Positions 10,861-22,600 of a stretch of DNA of 64,000 nucleotides are shown piece after piece. How positions within the stretch are numbered: position 1 is the stretch's first letter; every line of letters starts with the position of its first letter. The notes under the pieces are model-generated. The model ran no database searches, was not told where the DNA came from, and was given only the letters and a program-made list of their open reading frames with translations. This DNA is from Phalacrocorax aristotelis (Eukaryota > Chordata > Aves > Suliformes > Phalacrocoracidae), in NCBI RefSeq assembly GCF_949628215.1, contig NC_134279.1, positions 61,797,766 through 61,861,765 on the forward strand, written 5' to 3'. A program made the translations under genes and the position numbers.

Positions 10861-13098
10861 AGTCAAGCGATGCACTCCAGAAAGCCCAGCCTTACCCTCT
10901 GTCTCTGCTGCTGCTAGTGCTGCAAGTGGGATAGCCGCTCATCACAAAACACCAGTCCAGTCCTCAAACCCGACCCTCATTACACGCCCGAGTGTTGCTG
11001 CCGCTGCCTTCTCAAACCCGTGATCTATAGTGATTCTCTCCTACCCTTTCCCTCCCCACCTCCGCTGTAGGCTGAACCGAGCAACGATTTTTAAAGCAAA
11101 TGTTTACTCGCCTTTCTTTTAGGCAGAGCTGGTGCACGTCCGGGGCTCTGCATTTTGCGGAATCACGCTGGTAAGAAAACTCGTTTCGCACAGATTCCCA
11201 CCTTCCCCTGTCGTGTCGGTGCTTTTGTGAAATAGCTGCAGTCACTGTAACTGCATAAAACTCCAGGGAGGAAGGGGGGGCTGCCTTAGATCTCAGACTT
11301 TCGTCCTGCTTCCCAGTGCTGTTTGAGCCTTTTGGTCTTTGTGTTCATGTTCTTCCTATTACCATGATTTGAATGTGTCTTTCCAGTGTGTTTGTGGGTT
11401 TCCTAGGAGAAAAAAAAATCACTTGGAAAAGCTGATCAGGAAGGGGGCGAGAGGGTTAGTAGAATAAACACATGTAAGAAGTAACAGATTTATTTCCGAA
11501 CAGAGACTTGCTGCTTCGATGATTGCTAAAATGTAGCGTCACCTACCTGGCTAAGTGGGAAATAAACTTTAACGTTAAAGCTCTCCGCTCAACTTTGTTT
11601 ATTGTGGCTTCCTTAGTTCGCTTCTCCTTTTGACTTTGTGCCATTTAACCGCCTATGGCGTCCGCGTGCCCCTGCCCTGCGCCCCCGGTGATGCCGGCTC
11701 CCGTACCCGCACTCTCCGTCCGGATCCCATTCAGAGGGAAAAGAGGGAGACTCCGGTAGGGGAGGGAGGACCTGGGCGAGCATGGGGCAGCCAGTGGGAA
11801 GAGAACCGCCGTGTGTGTGTGCGCGCAGCGAGGGGGAGGCAGGAATCCAGCTGCTCTCTCTCCCCCCGTGAACACATGTGGGAAAACAAGTTGTTGCGGG
11901 TTCTGTGTGTGCGTGTGTGCATTCCTCCTTTTAAACGGTTATTTTGAATAAAGACGCATGCAGACGAATGTAGTGAAACGTCTCTCTTTCATCGCGATGC
12001 CACATTTGAGCGAAAAGCGGCCGGATACGTTGAGGTGGTTCAAAGCACCGATCGCAGCGTGTCTTTGTCATTTGGGGCGGTGAGTGAACGTGGGAGGGAG
12101 GGAAGGTTGCCACCTCTTTCCTTGGGGAGTCCGGAGGCACAGAGAGGCAGAGTCGCGCCGCGTGGAATCGGCGCGGTGGAGCGAGCGAGTGCTGCTCTCG
12201 CCGGCGGGCCCCAGGGCGGCTGCTGCCCCCCCGGCCCCGGCCCCGGGGCCCCGGCCGCTCTCCCTGCCGGACCAGAACACAAAAGCCCTCCCCCGCTGAT
12301 GCTGGAGACACTCGGCTTTATATCTGCAGCATCAGCGAGAAAGCCCGGCTCGGCGCAGGCTCAGTGTTCACCGCCGCAGTCCCGGACGGAGGAGGGGGGC
12401 TCGGGAGCTCAGCATCTTCGCAGCGGGTTAAGTAGGATTAATACCAAATCCCCATTATATTTGCCAAGCAACTTGAATTTATCGAAATTCCCCCTCGCTG
12501 TTCTGGAGCTCCGAGAGGAGGAAATTTTGCCCACAGTGTAAGATCCAAACATACCAGAACGTAGGAATACCAGCATACTGCATTACACTGGCTCCCTGCA
12601 CTAGCAATACAATTGCAACCCGAAGCTCCCGCTGTTCCCTTCCCTTTGTGCTTTTAAACGCAGCCAGGAAACTTAATGTATTCGCCAGGGGAGGGGCGGG
12701 ATGAAAGCGCTTTTAACCTCCCCGCCATAAACTTTAATCGGATTCGGGGCTGTTGCACGGCATGAACACCTCGCCTCTTGTCTGAGTCTCCTTCCCCGTT
12801 GTCTCCCATGTCTACTCCTACTACGGTCTGCTTTGCGAGAGCCTCTTTCAAGCGAATGAGTGATTTCTTTCTCTTGCCATGTGCAATCGCTCCCCCCTTC
12901 CTTTCCTACCCTCGCTGGCCTCCCTTACACACACTGTGCCTTTCACATGCGGTCTGCGCCCCCCGGCCCCCCTCCCCTTCTTTCTTTTTTGCAGTGTCTT
13001 CACATGCAATCTCTCTCTGAATGTGCAATGTCTTTCCTGCTCGGGAGTGCTGCGTCCTTCACAGTGGATTGGTTCCTCTTTCGGAGCAGAGGTAACGG

Positions 13099-13115
13099 CC
13101 CCCCCCCCCCCCCCC
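13099..13115. repeat. Poly-C run (17 C)
   Basis: Seventeen consecutive C within the GC-rich upstream block; about 135 bases away lies a run of 13 G (13251-13263). Both are simple homopolymers in a CpG-rich setting. Confidence 0.95.
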
Positions 13116-13250
13116 TTTCCTATCATTCTCCCTTCCTCCCCCTCCCCCTCCTTTCCTCCCCCAGGGCAGGCGGCCGGCGTGGGAAATGGGCCCGACGTGC
13201 GCTGCATGGTGGATGGCCGCGCCGCTCCCGCTCCACGTGCCCCGGCTGCC

Positions 13251-13263
13251 GGGGGGGGGGGGG
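13251..13263. repeat. Poly-G run (13 G)
   Basis: Thirteen consecutive G followed by more short G-runs, complementary in composition to the C17 tract at 13099-13115. A G-quadruplex or a long-armed C/G hairpin is possible; assembly length error is also likely at such a site. Confidence 0.95.
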
Positions 13264-13717
13264 CGGGGACGGGGCTGTGCCGGCCGTGTCCCCCCCTCCG
13301 CACCCCGCTCCTTCGTGCGGGGGCAGCGGGGAATCGCCCCCGCCCCCTCTCGCCGGCACCACGGGCTCCCGGCCCCGCGGCCGGTGCGCGCACAGCTGTC
13401 CGGGTGTCGGCAGGAGCAAGCCCAGCTGTTTCGGGCGGGGGAGGTTTGGCCCTCTTGGTCAAATCTGTTGCGCAGTGTAACTCCCTCCCTCCCGCCCCCA
13501 GTTCCCCCCTCTCCCCCCTCTCCCCCCTTGCCCAGATGCACACAGACGCCCACACGCGCTCAGACACGACACGGCATTTGTCCTCCTGATCTGCTGAGAT
13601 CAAGTGGGAAGAGGGATCACAAATGTAATCGGCTGTAATAAATAAAATAGCCCGAGATGCCGGAGATATCCAGACGGGAAATAAGAGCTTGTGTCCTTAA
13701 AGGGAACATCTGATAAG

Positions 13718-13731
13718 GCCACCGAGGTGGC
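13718..13731. repeat. Short palindrome in upstream CpG-rich block
   Basis: GCCACC-GA-GGTGGC: 6-base arms around two bases, beside a TGATAAGG (GATA-type) motif. It is short enough to occur by chance. Confidence 0.8.
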
Positions 13732-15822
13732 ATCTTGCGTGTGGGAAGGAATCCGTCTTGCTGACATTCGCAGCCTGCTGTACGTGGGGAAATCCTAAAG
13801 CAGCCTGGGAGCTTCCCCAGCTCCCCTGCATCCCCCCCGAAGCTCCCTCTCCGATGCTCTGCAGCGGGGCTTTGTTGTTGTAGTTGTTGATTGGAAAGAC
13901 AGGGGTCATCGCTAAAATATGCAGATGCAATTAATGGCTAGTTTATCTGCAGTTCTTGGCGGAGCCCGGTTCCTGCCGCCGCCGTCCGAACCCGCGTCCG
14001 CAGTTGGCGCTTTCAGCCCACGACAATTTGTTTTTCGCAGTTGAGGAATGTCGGTGACTCTCACCGGAAAATTAGTTCTGGGATCTGCAGTGGGAATCCA
14101 TCTCGGGTTAAAGAGAGACAGAGTATTTACGTACCTATACCACCCTATCCATTAACAAAGACATATTACGTAGCACCATTTGCGGGCACACACGCGCGCA
14201 CACGGATAAGGAAGCTCCCGAAGGAAAAAAAAAATATCATGTGGGCTTGAAAGTAACATTTTCATAATAATACGAGGAAAAGGTTAAATACAGTAAACAT
14301 GACAGCAAATTCGAAAGCGGGGGGAAAACAAGGACAAAAACCCCACATAAAGCAGATAAAGCCGTTTGAAGGAAGGGAGAAACTAACTCAAGAACTCCAC
14401 CAAGGGACAAACAGATGAAATGACACCACAACAGCACTAAGCCCGCGTTGACCTTTCATCTTTCTAAAGTGTCTTGCTGATCCGGTGCAATTCTGCCGCG
14501 ATCTCTTCACCTCCCTTCCCCACCACAACCTCCCGCGGCCGCCCGGGGCTGCCTCGCTTGGCTGCGGCGGGGCGCTGGGGGGGCGGCTGGATCCCAGGCA
14601 GTGCTGGCGCTTGCCCGCTGCCTGTCGCAGCTTTGCAAACTGCGCTTGCTGTGTAGTAGCGTGTAATAGGCAGGAGCGATTGGGTTATTCATTGCAGCAA
14701 CAGCCCTTCTGATGGACGTTAAAACTTAAGACTTTAAATAAGGAAACTACAGATTTACTTTTAAGCAGATAACGACTGCATCTGTGCTTATTTAACTGAA
14801 CGCTAGCTAAGCGTGGAAGCAGTCACTTTGTTTAAATCCTCTCTCTTTTACCCTCTGTGAGAATTTTGAACTAGATAATACACCATAAAAATTACTGACA
14901 GAGCAAAAATATTCTGTGTTGGGTAACAGTTGGTAAATATCACATGATTATAATTGCTCATTCTTAAAGTAATATTTGAGGTCTGTTCAAAAGAAAAGGT
15001 TCTTGCATAAGCATGATTCCATCAGCATTTCCAAGTTCTCACATTTGTAAAGAATGGTGAAAACTAACACTTAGCAAAAGTCATCGTGATTCTGTTTACT
15101 AGGATTTTTACAGTGTATCTATATTCCTTAGAAATCACAATGATTGAGTTTATTATTCTATAGAATTGGTTATGCAAGGTCTTTTACAGAGTGTTTTTTT
15201 TTTCTTGGTTGTTGATAAAATACCTAACAATTCAAAATCATGCAGAAGTGACAGGCAGATCATGCTTAAAATCAGAAGGAAAAATTAACAAAAGGTCTTT
15301 AAAAAGCATTTGAATTTTCCTGAGGGAAGGCAGATTTTGGTAGATTTATGTTTTATATGCAACTACAGGCTTTCCTGGATTTGCAGGGATATAAATGAGT
15401 GCTGCACCCAGCCCCGTTATTTCATAGATTCATTTTTTAATTCAACTGTTGTTCAATTTCTTTAAATGGAAAATAAACTATAGGGGAAAAAAAAGCATTT
15501 AAGGTGAGTTTGGATGAATTCCTGTCAAAAAATAGAGGGAAATTTTGAATCATTAGTATATATTCTACATAAAGAGATACAATGAGACATTCAGGGGAGA
15601 TAATTGAAGCTGAATTTAATTTAAATGAAATGTATGAGAACCAGGTAGCACTGACAAAGAAAGAAAAATGTGTTCATTGCCACTGAAAATACTAAATGGG
15701 CACAGTTGATATGTATATGGATTCAGTAGCAGAGAACGGCACAGTTACTTTTGGAAATAAGGTAGGCTTTTTTTTTCATATAATGTTTCTAAGGTTGATA
15801 TCAATAGTGAGCACACTGAAGG

Positions 15823-15910
15823 TCTCCAAGTGCTTTGTAAATTATCCCTGTGAGGTAAAAGGATGTGCAATTACCTGCTCAGTCACCCAGCAAGTCACTA
15901 ACAAATGGAT
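15823..15910 (-). repeat. MIR-like SINE relic (antisense)
   Basis: The stretch resembles the antisense of the MIR core: a 'tgctttgtaaattatccctgtgaggtaa' type start followed by 'cagtcacccagcaagtcactaacaa'. This order (reduced-copy number core, then the 'acccagcaagtcac' block) is typical of MIR in reverse orientation. It is decayed and was recognised from memory. Confidence 0.45.
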
Positions 15911-16174
15911 CTTTCCAGATTAAGTTCTTCAGACCACAGCTTTGCACTTCTACAGTTTTTATTTTTTAAAATATATTCTGAATTCACCTTAATATTTGCC
16001 TTTGAATAAATGGCAATCATTTCTGCTTTACTTGATGGACTGCTGGAAAGTTAAAGCAGCTTATTCTGAAGAGAGTTTAAAACAAGTTTGTTTGGGAGAA
16101 CTACACATACAAAGGAAAGTCTTGTGTCATGAAATTTGATGGATAGCAGTAAAACATACTAAACTGGTATAGCT

Positions 16175-16227
16175 ATATTGAAATACTGATATTTCAATTT
16201 CAATAGATCAATTGATATATTGAAATT
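16175..16227. repeat. Inverted-repeat cluster with 32-bp near-perfect palindrome
   Basis: Positions 16196-16227 form a 32-base palindrome with one mismatched pair (arms AATTTCAATAGATCAA and TTGATATATTGAAATT). Just before it, 16176-16198 holds another arm pair (ATTGAAAT ... ATTTCAAT). The motif TATTGAAAT or its complement therefore occurs several times in about 50 bases. Cruciform formation or a small inverted-repeat element is possible; no known element is recognised. Confidence 0.9.
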
Positions 16228-18719
16228 CTCAGGCTCCTGCTCCCACTTATTTCTCAGCTATCCCTTATATACAGAACTGAGTACACAGACTTTGTAAAAC
16301 CATTTTGCCTCTACACACTCTTGAAGACTTCTCAACCTAATATTATTTGTAAGTTCTATGCGCTACATTTTGGGTTGGTTTGGTTTTTTTTGTTTGTTTG
16401 TTTTGTTTTTCTTTAGGATGCTGCAAATGTCTTTGCTGTGAGTTAAAGTTTTCTTTCATTTTTAAATGAGAATCACCAGTTCATGAAATCTTTTGTCTGA
16501 TAATCCTAGAGCATTCTGTGCATCTTTAATTTATTATTAACATAATTCAGGATAGCATAAAAGATCTGGCATGTCTTCGTGAATCTACTGTGTCAGCTGC
16601 CTGTTGAGCAGAAGAGAAAATATCCAAGCAAGATGGCAACTCTGCAGAGTTCAGAGGAATAACCTTTGGTATTAAAATTCAAACGTTTTTATGGATAATT
16701 AAATTCTGTAGCACTCTATTCCCTTCTGTAAGTTAATGCCAATATATGTTATTGGCTATACCTAAAATGTAATCTTTAAGTCTACACATATACTCACTTA
16801 CTTATTTGGGAGCTTTAATGTTTCTGTCTACTTCATCAAAAATGATCAGTGCTCTCAGGCTGAAATAAGGTCAAACAACACAGTTATTATAAATTAGGGA
16901 AATAAATATGGTGGCAAGGAAAGTAATTTAGAATAGGACCAAGCTGTTGATTGCTTACTGGGCAGTCTATTTGGCCTTGTTCTGCAATGATTAAAACTAC
17001 TTTATTAGGATTTCATAATGTTAGACTTGCCATTTCTTTTCATATGAAAAGTGCAACATCAGAAGGCTTAGAGGTCATATTGTTATAAACCTTATTTAAC
17101 CGTACAGTGCAGAAGCATACAATTTTTTCCTTAATCCTTTGCTTGGCCCTAACAGATGCATGACTGTTCACTGAAAAAAAGTAAGGGCTATTCACCTACT
17201 ACCATCTACAGTTAATGGTGAGCAAGCAAAAGCAAGTGTGAAAATGTGGAGTCCCTTACACCTTTTCCTGAACTAGATGAAACACATATATCCATGCCTG
17301 TGCTGCACAGGTCTAGTGAAGAGCTTTGGCATTTAGCCAAAATGAGAATTAGAGGCTGGGGAAGGCCTTGCCTAGATCACCCTAAAATAGGAATCCTGTA
17401 AGCACCAATAGAAAAAAATTAAAGCCAAATCCATCCAGCAGCCAAATATATTTTAGGCTGTTAAGCACTGATGTATATACTGGTACAACCCTGATCAGCT
17501 GTGCTTCTGAAATGTTTTGCATTGTTATCTTAATTCTCCAAAATAAGAGTGAAGGTGGTGTAGCCACCCTTCCTGTGGGGAAGATTACATAGCCTGCCTT
17601 TGAAATAATTTGTTCTTCTGTGCCTCCTTTGCACTTTTTGCTATGCACAGGCAGCCATACTTTTATGCCTGCTTTAACTGTTTTGCAAAGTTTCTTGGTG
17701 ATCATCCTTCACATAATTACATTTTTAGCTTCCTTTATAAGAGTAATAAGTACTGTACAGAGTGGGTTTTTATGCCCTACAATATATCTAGAGGAAAAGA
17801 GCTACTGATAAGTTTCCACATTTTTCATCTTCTGATAGAAGCCTGACATATCTTCCAGTTCATTCATTCTGTGAGATGATTAAAAAGTTGCTCTTCAACA
17901 AACTAAACCTCATCCAGGGCTCAGCAGGAAATAACTGCAGTCTAAGCACAATAAAGAACAGACAGGGCAAACCAAAGTATACCTCTTTCTCTGCCTTTTA
18001 AGATCATGGGAAAAAGAGAAAAGCAGTCTAATATTGTGATAAAACTGGTAACCTGCAGCAGTTGGTTGATGGGTAAGGACATAGAACCTAATCCAAAGCA
18101 TACAGAAGTCAATGGAAGTACTTTAACTAAATAAGCTTTGCATTAAGCACCTAGTGAGTGGATGATGTTTAAAGCCTTCACATAGATCTTAAACAGATGA
18201 GTGAAGAAGAAAATTACGCGCATTTTAATCAAAATAAATGCCATTAAACCACTTGGTGGTGTAAATGTTATTTTGCCTGACCACAGAGATTATGTTTATG
18301 ACTCAAAATAAACTGGTGGTGGGTCCTTGGGGGCTGAGACCTATCCTCCACTGGTGCAAGCACTCATGTTGCATAAACCCCATATTTTATATGTATATAT
18401 AAAAATATATAAAAATAAAATTCTTATGTTGATATTGATCTCAGAGTTCAATACATCACTGTAAACATCTGCAGGCTGTTTTTACCCATTTAGGCGCTTA
18501 CAGAAAGCTTTTCTCTTGTCTTAGTTTTGTTTGCAAAATAAAACAAGATTTTCCAATTTCGTCTCATGAATTAAGTTCTGCATTCCTGATATCGTGCTGA
18601 CAGACTTCCCCTTTACCTCACTCCATTTTTAGTGAAGTCTTCAGTGAATCTTTTTTTAATGTCGAGAACAGGAATTGTTCATGATTTTCATCACAAAGAT
18701 GTATTCTACCTGATTTAAT

Positions 18720-19690
18720 AGTATTAAATATCCCGTTCTTTCCCAAAAAATACTTTGTCTAATACTCCGTATCAACATTTTTCATAGCTACATCATGTTT
18801 TGGTGGCTGATAGTCTTTCTCTAGTAGATTGGCTGGATCTTTCTTTTTCTCTGTCATTTCCAGCTGAATGAACTCAGTTTATAGCAGAAAATATTGTTAC
18901 ATTGCTCTTTGTACTATTAAATTTAATCCCGTTTCTATTCTAGAATTCATCAAGGTCACCTGATTCTTCCTGTATGTTTTCATGATTTCCACAATTCTCA
19001 GACTTGTTTTACTAGCAAATTTCAGCAGCATGCTCCAAGTTTTTGTGTTCTAGTCTTTAACTGAAATATCAGAAAGGTCTATTGCAAGACTGCCCATGAA
19101 GAACCCCTTAACAGCTCCCATGTTAATGATGCAAACACCTAGCACAATCTGTTGTCCTCTCCTGAGTAGTCAATTCTTTATCTTCTCAATCTTAACTAAT
19201 ACTTTTCCTATCAGATAATGTCAAAATTGTTTTGAAATCCAGATAGGCTAGATCTTCTCCACTTGCCTTGCTCAGAAGATGAATTATTAAAGAAAGATAT
19301 CAGGTAAATGGTATCATCTACTCTTTGAAACCTTTAGATAGATTTTATTAAGTTTGCTTTGTACTTCTGTGTACATTCTTTGCTTCAAAGTTTACTCTGA
19401 AGCTTTGCATTCTAAAACCATCTAAAAATCATATTGAGAGATCTGTTTACTCTATTTATTTCCTCCCTTCAACTTCCCTTTTCAAATGTAGACAGGCCAT
19501 TTGCTATTTTCCGTAAATGCTCATCCTGATATACTTACTAAAAATCCTTGTTCTAGACCCTTGAGGTGTATGTATTAATTCCTTCAGGATTCTTGAGTGA
19601 AGGTTATCAAGACTCTTCGAGTATTTTGTAGTCTTTGAATGAATTTCATTTCAGATGTGATAATTCTTCCACACCTTTACTTTCATGAAT
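18720..19690 (-). mobile_element. Ancient CR1-like LINE fragment (decayed reverse transcriptase part)
   Basis: On the plus strand the text follows, block by block, the antisense of the old amniote CR1 family I remember from turtle, crocodile and bird genomes. Landmarks are the 'tctttctttttctctgtcatttccagctga' block near 18839, 'actattaaatttaatcccgtttctatt' near 18914, 'gcaaatttcagcagca' near 19014 and 'tttgaaatccagataggctagatcttctcc' near 19231. The last is 'tgaatttcatttcagatgtgataattcttcc' near 19637. The LINE is therefore in minus orientation, with its 3' end to the left. Stops and indels destroy any reading frame. It is not active. Confidence 0.72.
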
Positions 19691-19699
19691 CGTTTTCCT

Positions 19700-22600
19700 C
19701 ATTTCAACACCACAATCCTTGTTGAAAGCTGAAAGAATGTATAATTTATTTCGGTATCTCTAAGTAAATAATTATAAATTTACTTACGTTTTGCTTATTT
19801 ATAGCATGTTCTGCAAAAGTGAAGCTGTTGCTTTCTTAGCAATAAAATCTGTAGATTTACATTTGACATTTCATTAAAGTCTACAAGGTGATACACTAGT
19901 TACATATTCTGCTATTTTGCCACTGCATGTCTTGTGGTCTGTCTTGTCTGTTACCTACATAACATCTACATCATTCATGTGCAAGTTCATTATTCTGCAT
20001 ATCTGAACGCTTCATATTAAAAGAAGGAGAATGAGAGTGAGAGGGGAGGTAGATCATTCCAGGACAAAAGAGGCTGTGTCTGACCAAAAGGAACTTACCA
20101 CCTTCAAAGAGTTGAATAGTGCATAGGTGGAAGAAGAACCAGGGGAAAAGAAATGGAAAACATGCATGGGTTTGGCTTTTCATAAGAACAGAGCTGTCCA
20201 GAATGTCAAAGGTCAATCCAAAGAAAGACAGATGTTACCGGTTACCAGGTGTTACCAGGCTGAATATACAGAAAGTGCATATATTTTTATTTTAAGTCTT
20301 TGATGAACAAGGAAAATCTGGATACTAGAATATATCCTTCCTTGAAGATTCTTCTGTCAAGTAGCTTAGAAAAGTTTAGACAGATAGATTAGAAAGAGAG
20401 GATTAGAATAGAGTAATGGGGAGGGTGAATATAGGGAAATGTGGGTTTTTTTTTAATTTATTAACAAATGCAAATAAAATTTTATTAGGGAGAAATGAAA
20501 AAAAAGCAGATTTCAGAAAGCTGAGGGAGCTCCTATTTTAATTTTAAAACTCTGCATCAGCACAGCTGGGTGTGTCTACCTTTTAAATAATTATCTTTTA
20601 TTTATTAACTTTTATTTTTCTTTTAAAAACCTTTTGGCATTTTTGTACTAATCATCTATTTTCTTTTTCTCAAGTGAGACTGCATGACTTGTAGTGTGAT
20701 TTAAAGATAATGTATTTAATTTACTTCAGTTCCTAAAAGTTCATGAATGCAAAGTAATGAGAAGAAAATTTTTATAGTTTTCATCTAATGTGTCATTCTT
20801 GGAAGAAGTTACTGACTTAACTTGGCATTATTACTACTCTAAAAGTTATAAGTAAGAATGATAACATCAGCTATTATGTCTTCATGGCACTTCAAGTAAT
20901 ACGTCTTTTTTTTTTTTAGTTTGTACTTTACTGAGCTTTAGCACTTAACTTCTCTCCAGGTCTGAAGCTATAGTTAAATTTTTGAAAAAAGTCAGGCTGA
21001 TTCCATGATATCTGATAATGAATCTAGATTATTTTACCCATGATGAAATCTATAGACAATCTTGTTTAAATAATTTCAGCACTTTCATACATTTCACTAT
21101 GAACTTGAGCTTTCAAGAGGCTCACTTTTGCAAGTATTTAGTCTGAATATTAAAATCCATCAACCCAAGTTTTTTCACATTGCAGTCCATTAAAAACCTG
21201 AATTTTACATAAGATTGGTAAAGATCTTACATCTTTAGTAAATAAATAATTGAAAGATTTCATTTACATTGGATGCAGCCCAACATGTGGATGACTAATA
21301 CTTTCTTGACAATTTCAGATCTTTGCCCAGAAACTACTTTCCTCCAGTATTATGTGACCTCTCTTTTGTGATATAAAAATGTGGAGCAGGAAGCTGCCAT
21401 GTTTGAACACAGAGGGGTGGAAGTTAGATCTGAAGAGAGAGAAAAGGATGAAGAAAGGCTAATGACTGTCCTAAGTATCAATGATGTCAAAAAATAACTG
21501 TGAAATTTGCTATAAAATTATCCTGTTCATGCTCTCCATAAACATTGTATATGTTTAGTTGTTGTTCAAATAGCAAAGGCTTATTCAGCAGATCAAAATG
21601 ATATGGCCCTGACGACCAAGCATGTAAGCATCAGTAATACAGCATATGACTAAACTTTTGTTCTGTTTTCAGTTTGGTTGGGTTTTGGCTGGGAAATGTT
21701 ACATTAAAAAAAAATAGTCAAAGGCTATTATCAAGAAATTATTCATATTACTAAATCAAACACTCAGAAAGATCAGAATAATACTAGCAGCAGGCCCTTA
21801 ATTCAGATACCGCTGCACCATCCATCGCAATGTTTGATTTCAATATAATTACATGTTCACGTACTCTTTCTCCACTGGATTTCATTTTGGAATCGAATAA
21901 GTAAATAAGTAAATAAGTGAAGAAATAATTTAATTAAACCCAAATGAAAAAACACATATTGAATAAATAAACAAATGCATTTCCATAAATTAAAACATAT
22001 TTTTATTTAATTACACAGAACAAATGTGTAAGGTTGCATTTAATAAGAAATTATTTAATATTTTTATTTTTCCATTTTTCAGTGCTCGTCTCAAGACCTT
22101 ATTTACTGCATATTGTTAAAATAACATCGTGGACACAGAATTATTAAATTGATTTTTTTTTTATGATGTACATCACTGCATTTTCTAAAAAATTCAAAAA
22201 TGTTATTTAATTGGTGAAGAACTGTGTTATACTGGGGGGTTATTAGGATTCCAGTATTGCAGATGGGAAGGTGATACAGAGATGCAGGTCAAAAATACAA
22301 CAGAGTTAGGATATCTAATTTGAGCCTTTTAGGTCCATATTTTGGGGAGTGCCTAGAATTATATCGCTTTTGCATGTGCAGACCAAAACTTTCACTGACA
22401 TAAGGTATGCCTGGGGATGCTCACTGTTCTGCAAATCAGTCTCAGGATTTCAGGAAAGAACTCAGAAATAGAAGAAATCACAATCAAAATGTTTTGTTCT
22501 GTGACTTAATATCCCGGGGGAATTCTATGACAGAAGTGAGCGTCAGCCTCCAGCTTTAAAGTATGATGTTCTAACACTGTGAAACATAGGTCTCCTCCTT

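Larger units (their letters stand above)
9084..10930 (-). promoter_or_regulatory. PCDH7: PCDH7 5' UTR and proximal promoter region (limits not certain)
   Basis: This lies directly upstream of the PCDH7 start codon on the minus strand. The reading frame stays open for at least 53 codons upstream of the ATG without another in-frame ATG, so those codons are taken as 5' UTR. The segment holds CT/GA microsatellites (9510-9568, 10139-10159, 10736-10860), A-runs at about 10391-10409 and 10607-10623, and no clear TATA box close to the ATG. As I remember, mammalian PCDH7 has a 5' UTR of roughly 1 kb in the same exon, so the start site could fall within this interval. No transcript evidence is available here. 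Confidence 0.5.
4800..14660. promoter_or_regulatory. CpG-rich domain around PCDH7 exon 1 and promoter
   Basis: GC and CpG content rises sharply near 4.8 kb and falls again near 14.66 kb; the flanks on both sides are AT-rich. The domain covers the start of intron 1, the whole coding exon, the 5' UTR/promoter side and GC-rich stretches at about 11.6-12.5, 12.9-13.6 and 14.5-14.66 kb. CpG-rich promoters are usual for developmental cadherin genes. I infer that the transcription start lies between about 9.3 and 12.4 kb on the minus strand but cannot place it. The segment is not uniform: 9.3-11.6 kb is only moderately GC-rich and full of simple repeats. Confidence 0.6.
14700..18700. other. AT-rich intergenic sequence; no gene seen
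   Basis: The sequence becomes AT-rich immediately after the CpG-rich domain. The open frames here are short and unrelated to any family I recognise. Items that can be named are a MIR-like relic (15823-15910) and a palindrome cluster (16175-16227), listed separately. A T/G-rich low-complexity tract lies at 16370-16412. Confidence 0.6.

Noticed and set aside
12848-13603. 251-codon minus-strand and 236-codon plus-strand frames in the CpG-rich block
   Set aside because: The overlapping frames on both strands have Pro/Arg/Gly-rich low-complexity products, as expected for stop-poor GC-rich DNA.
22250-22400. Possible old SINE near 22.3 kb
   Set aside because: Only faint resemblance to MIR; landmarks are not in a consistent order.
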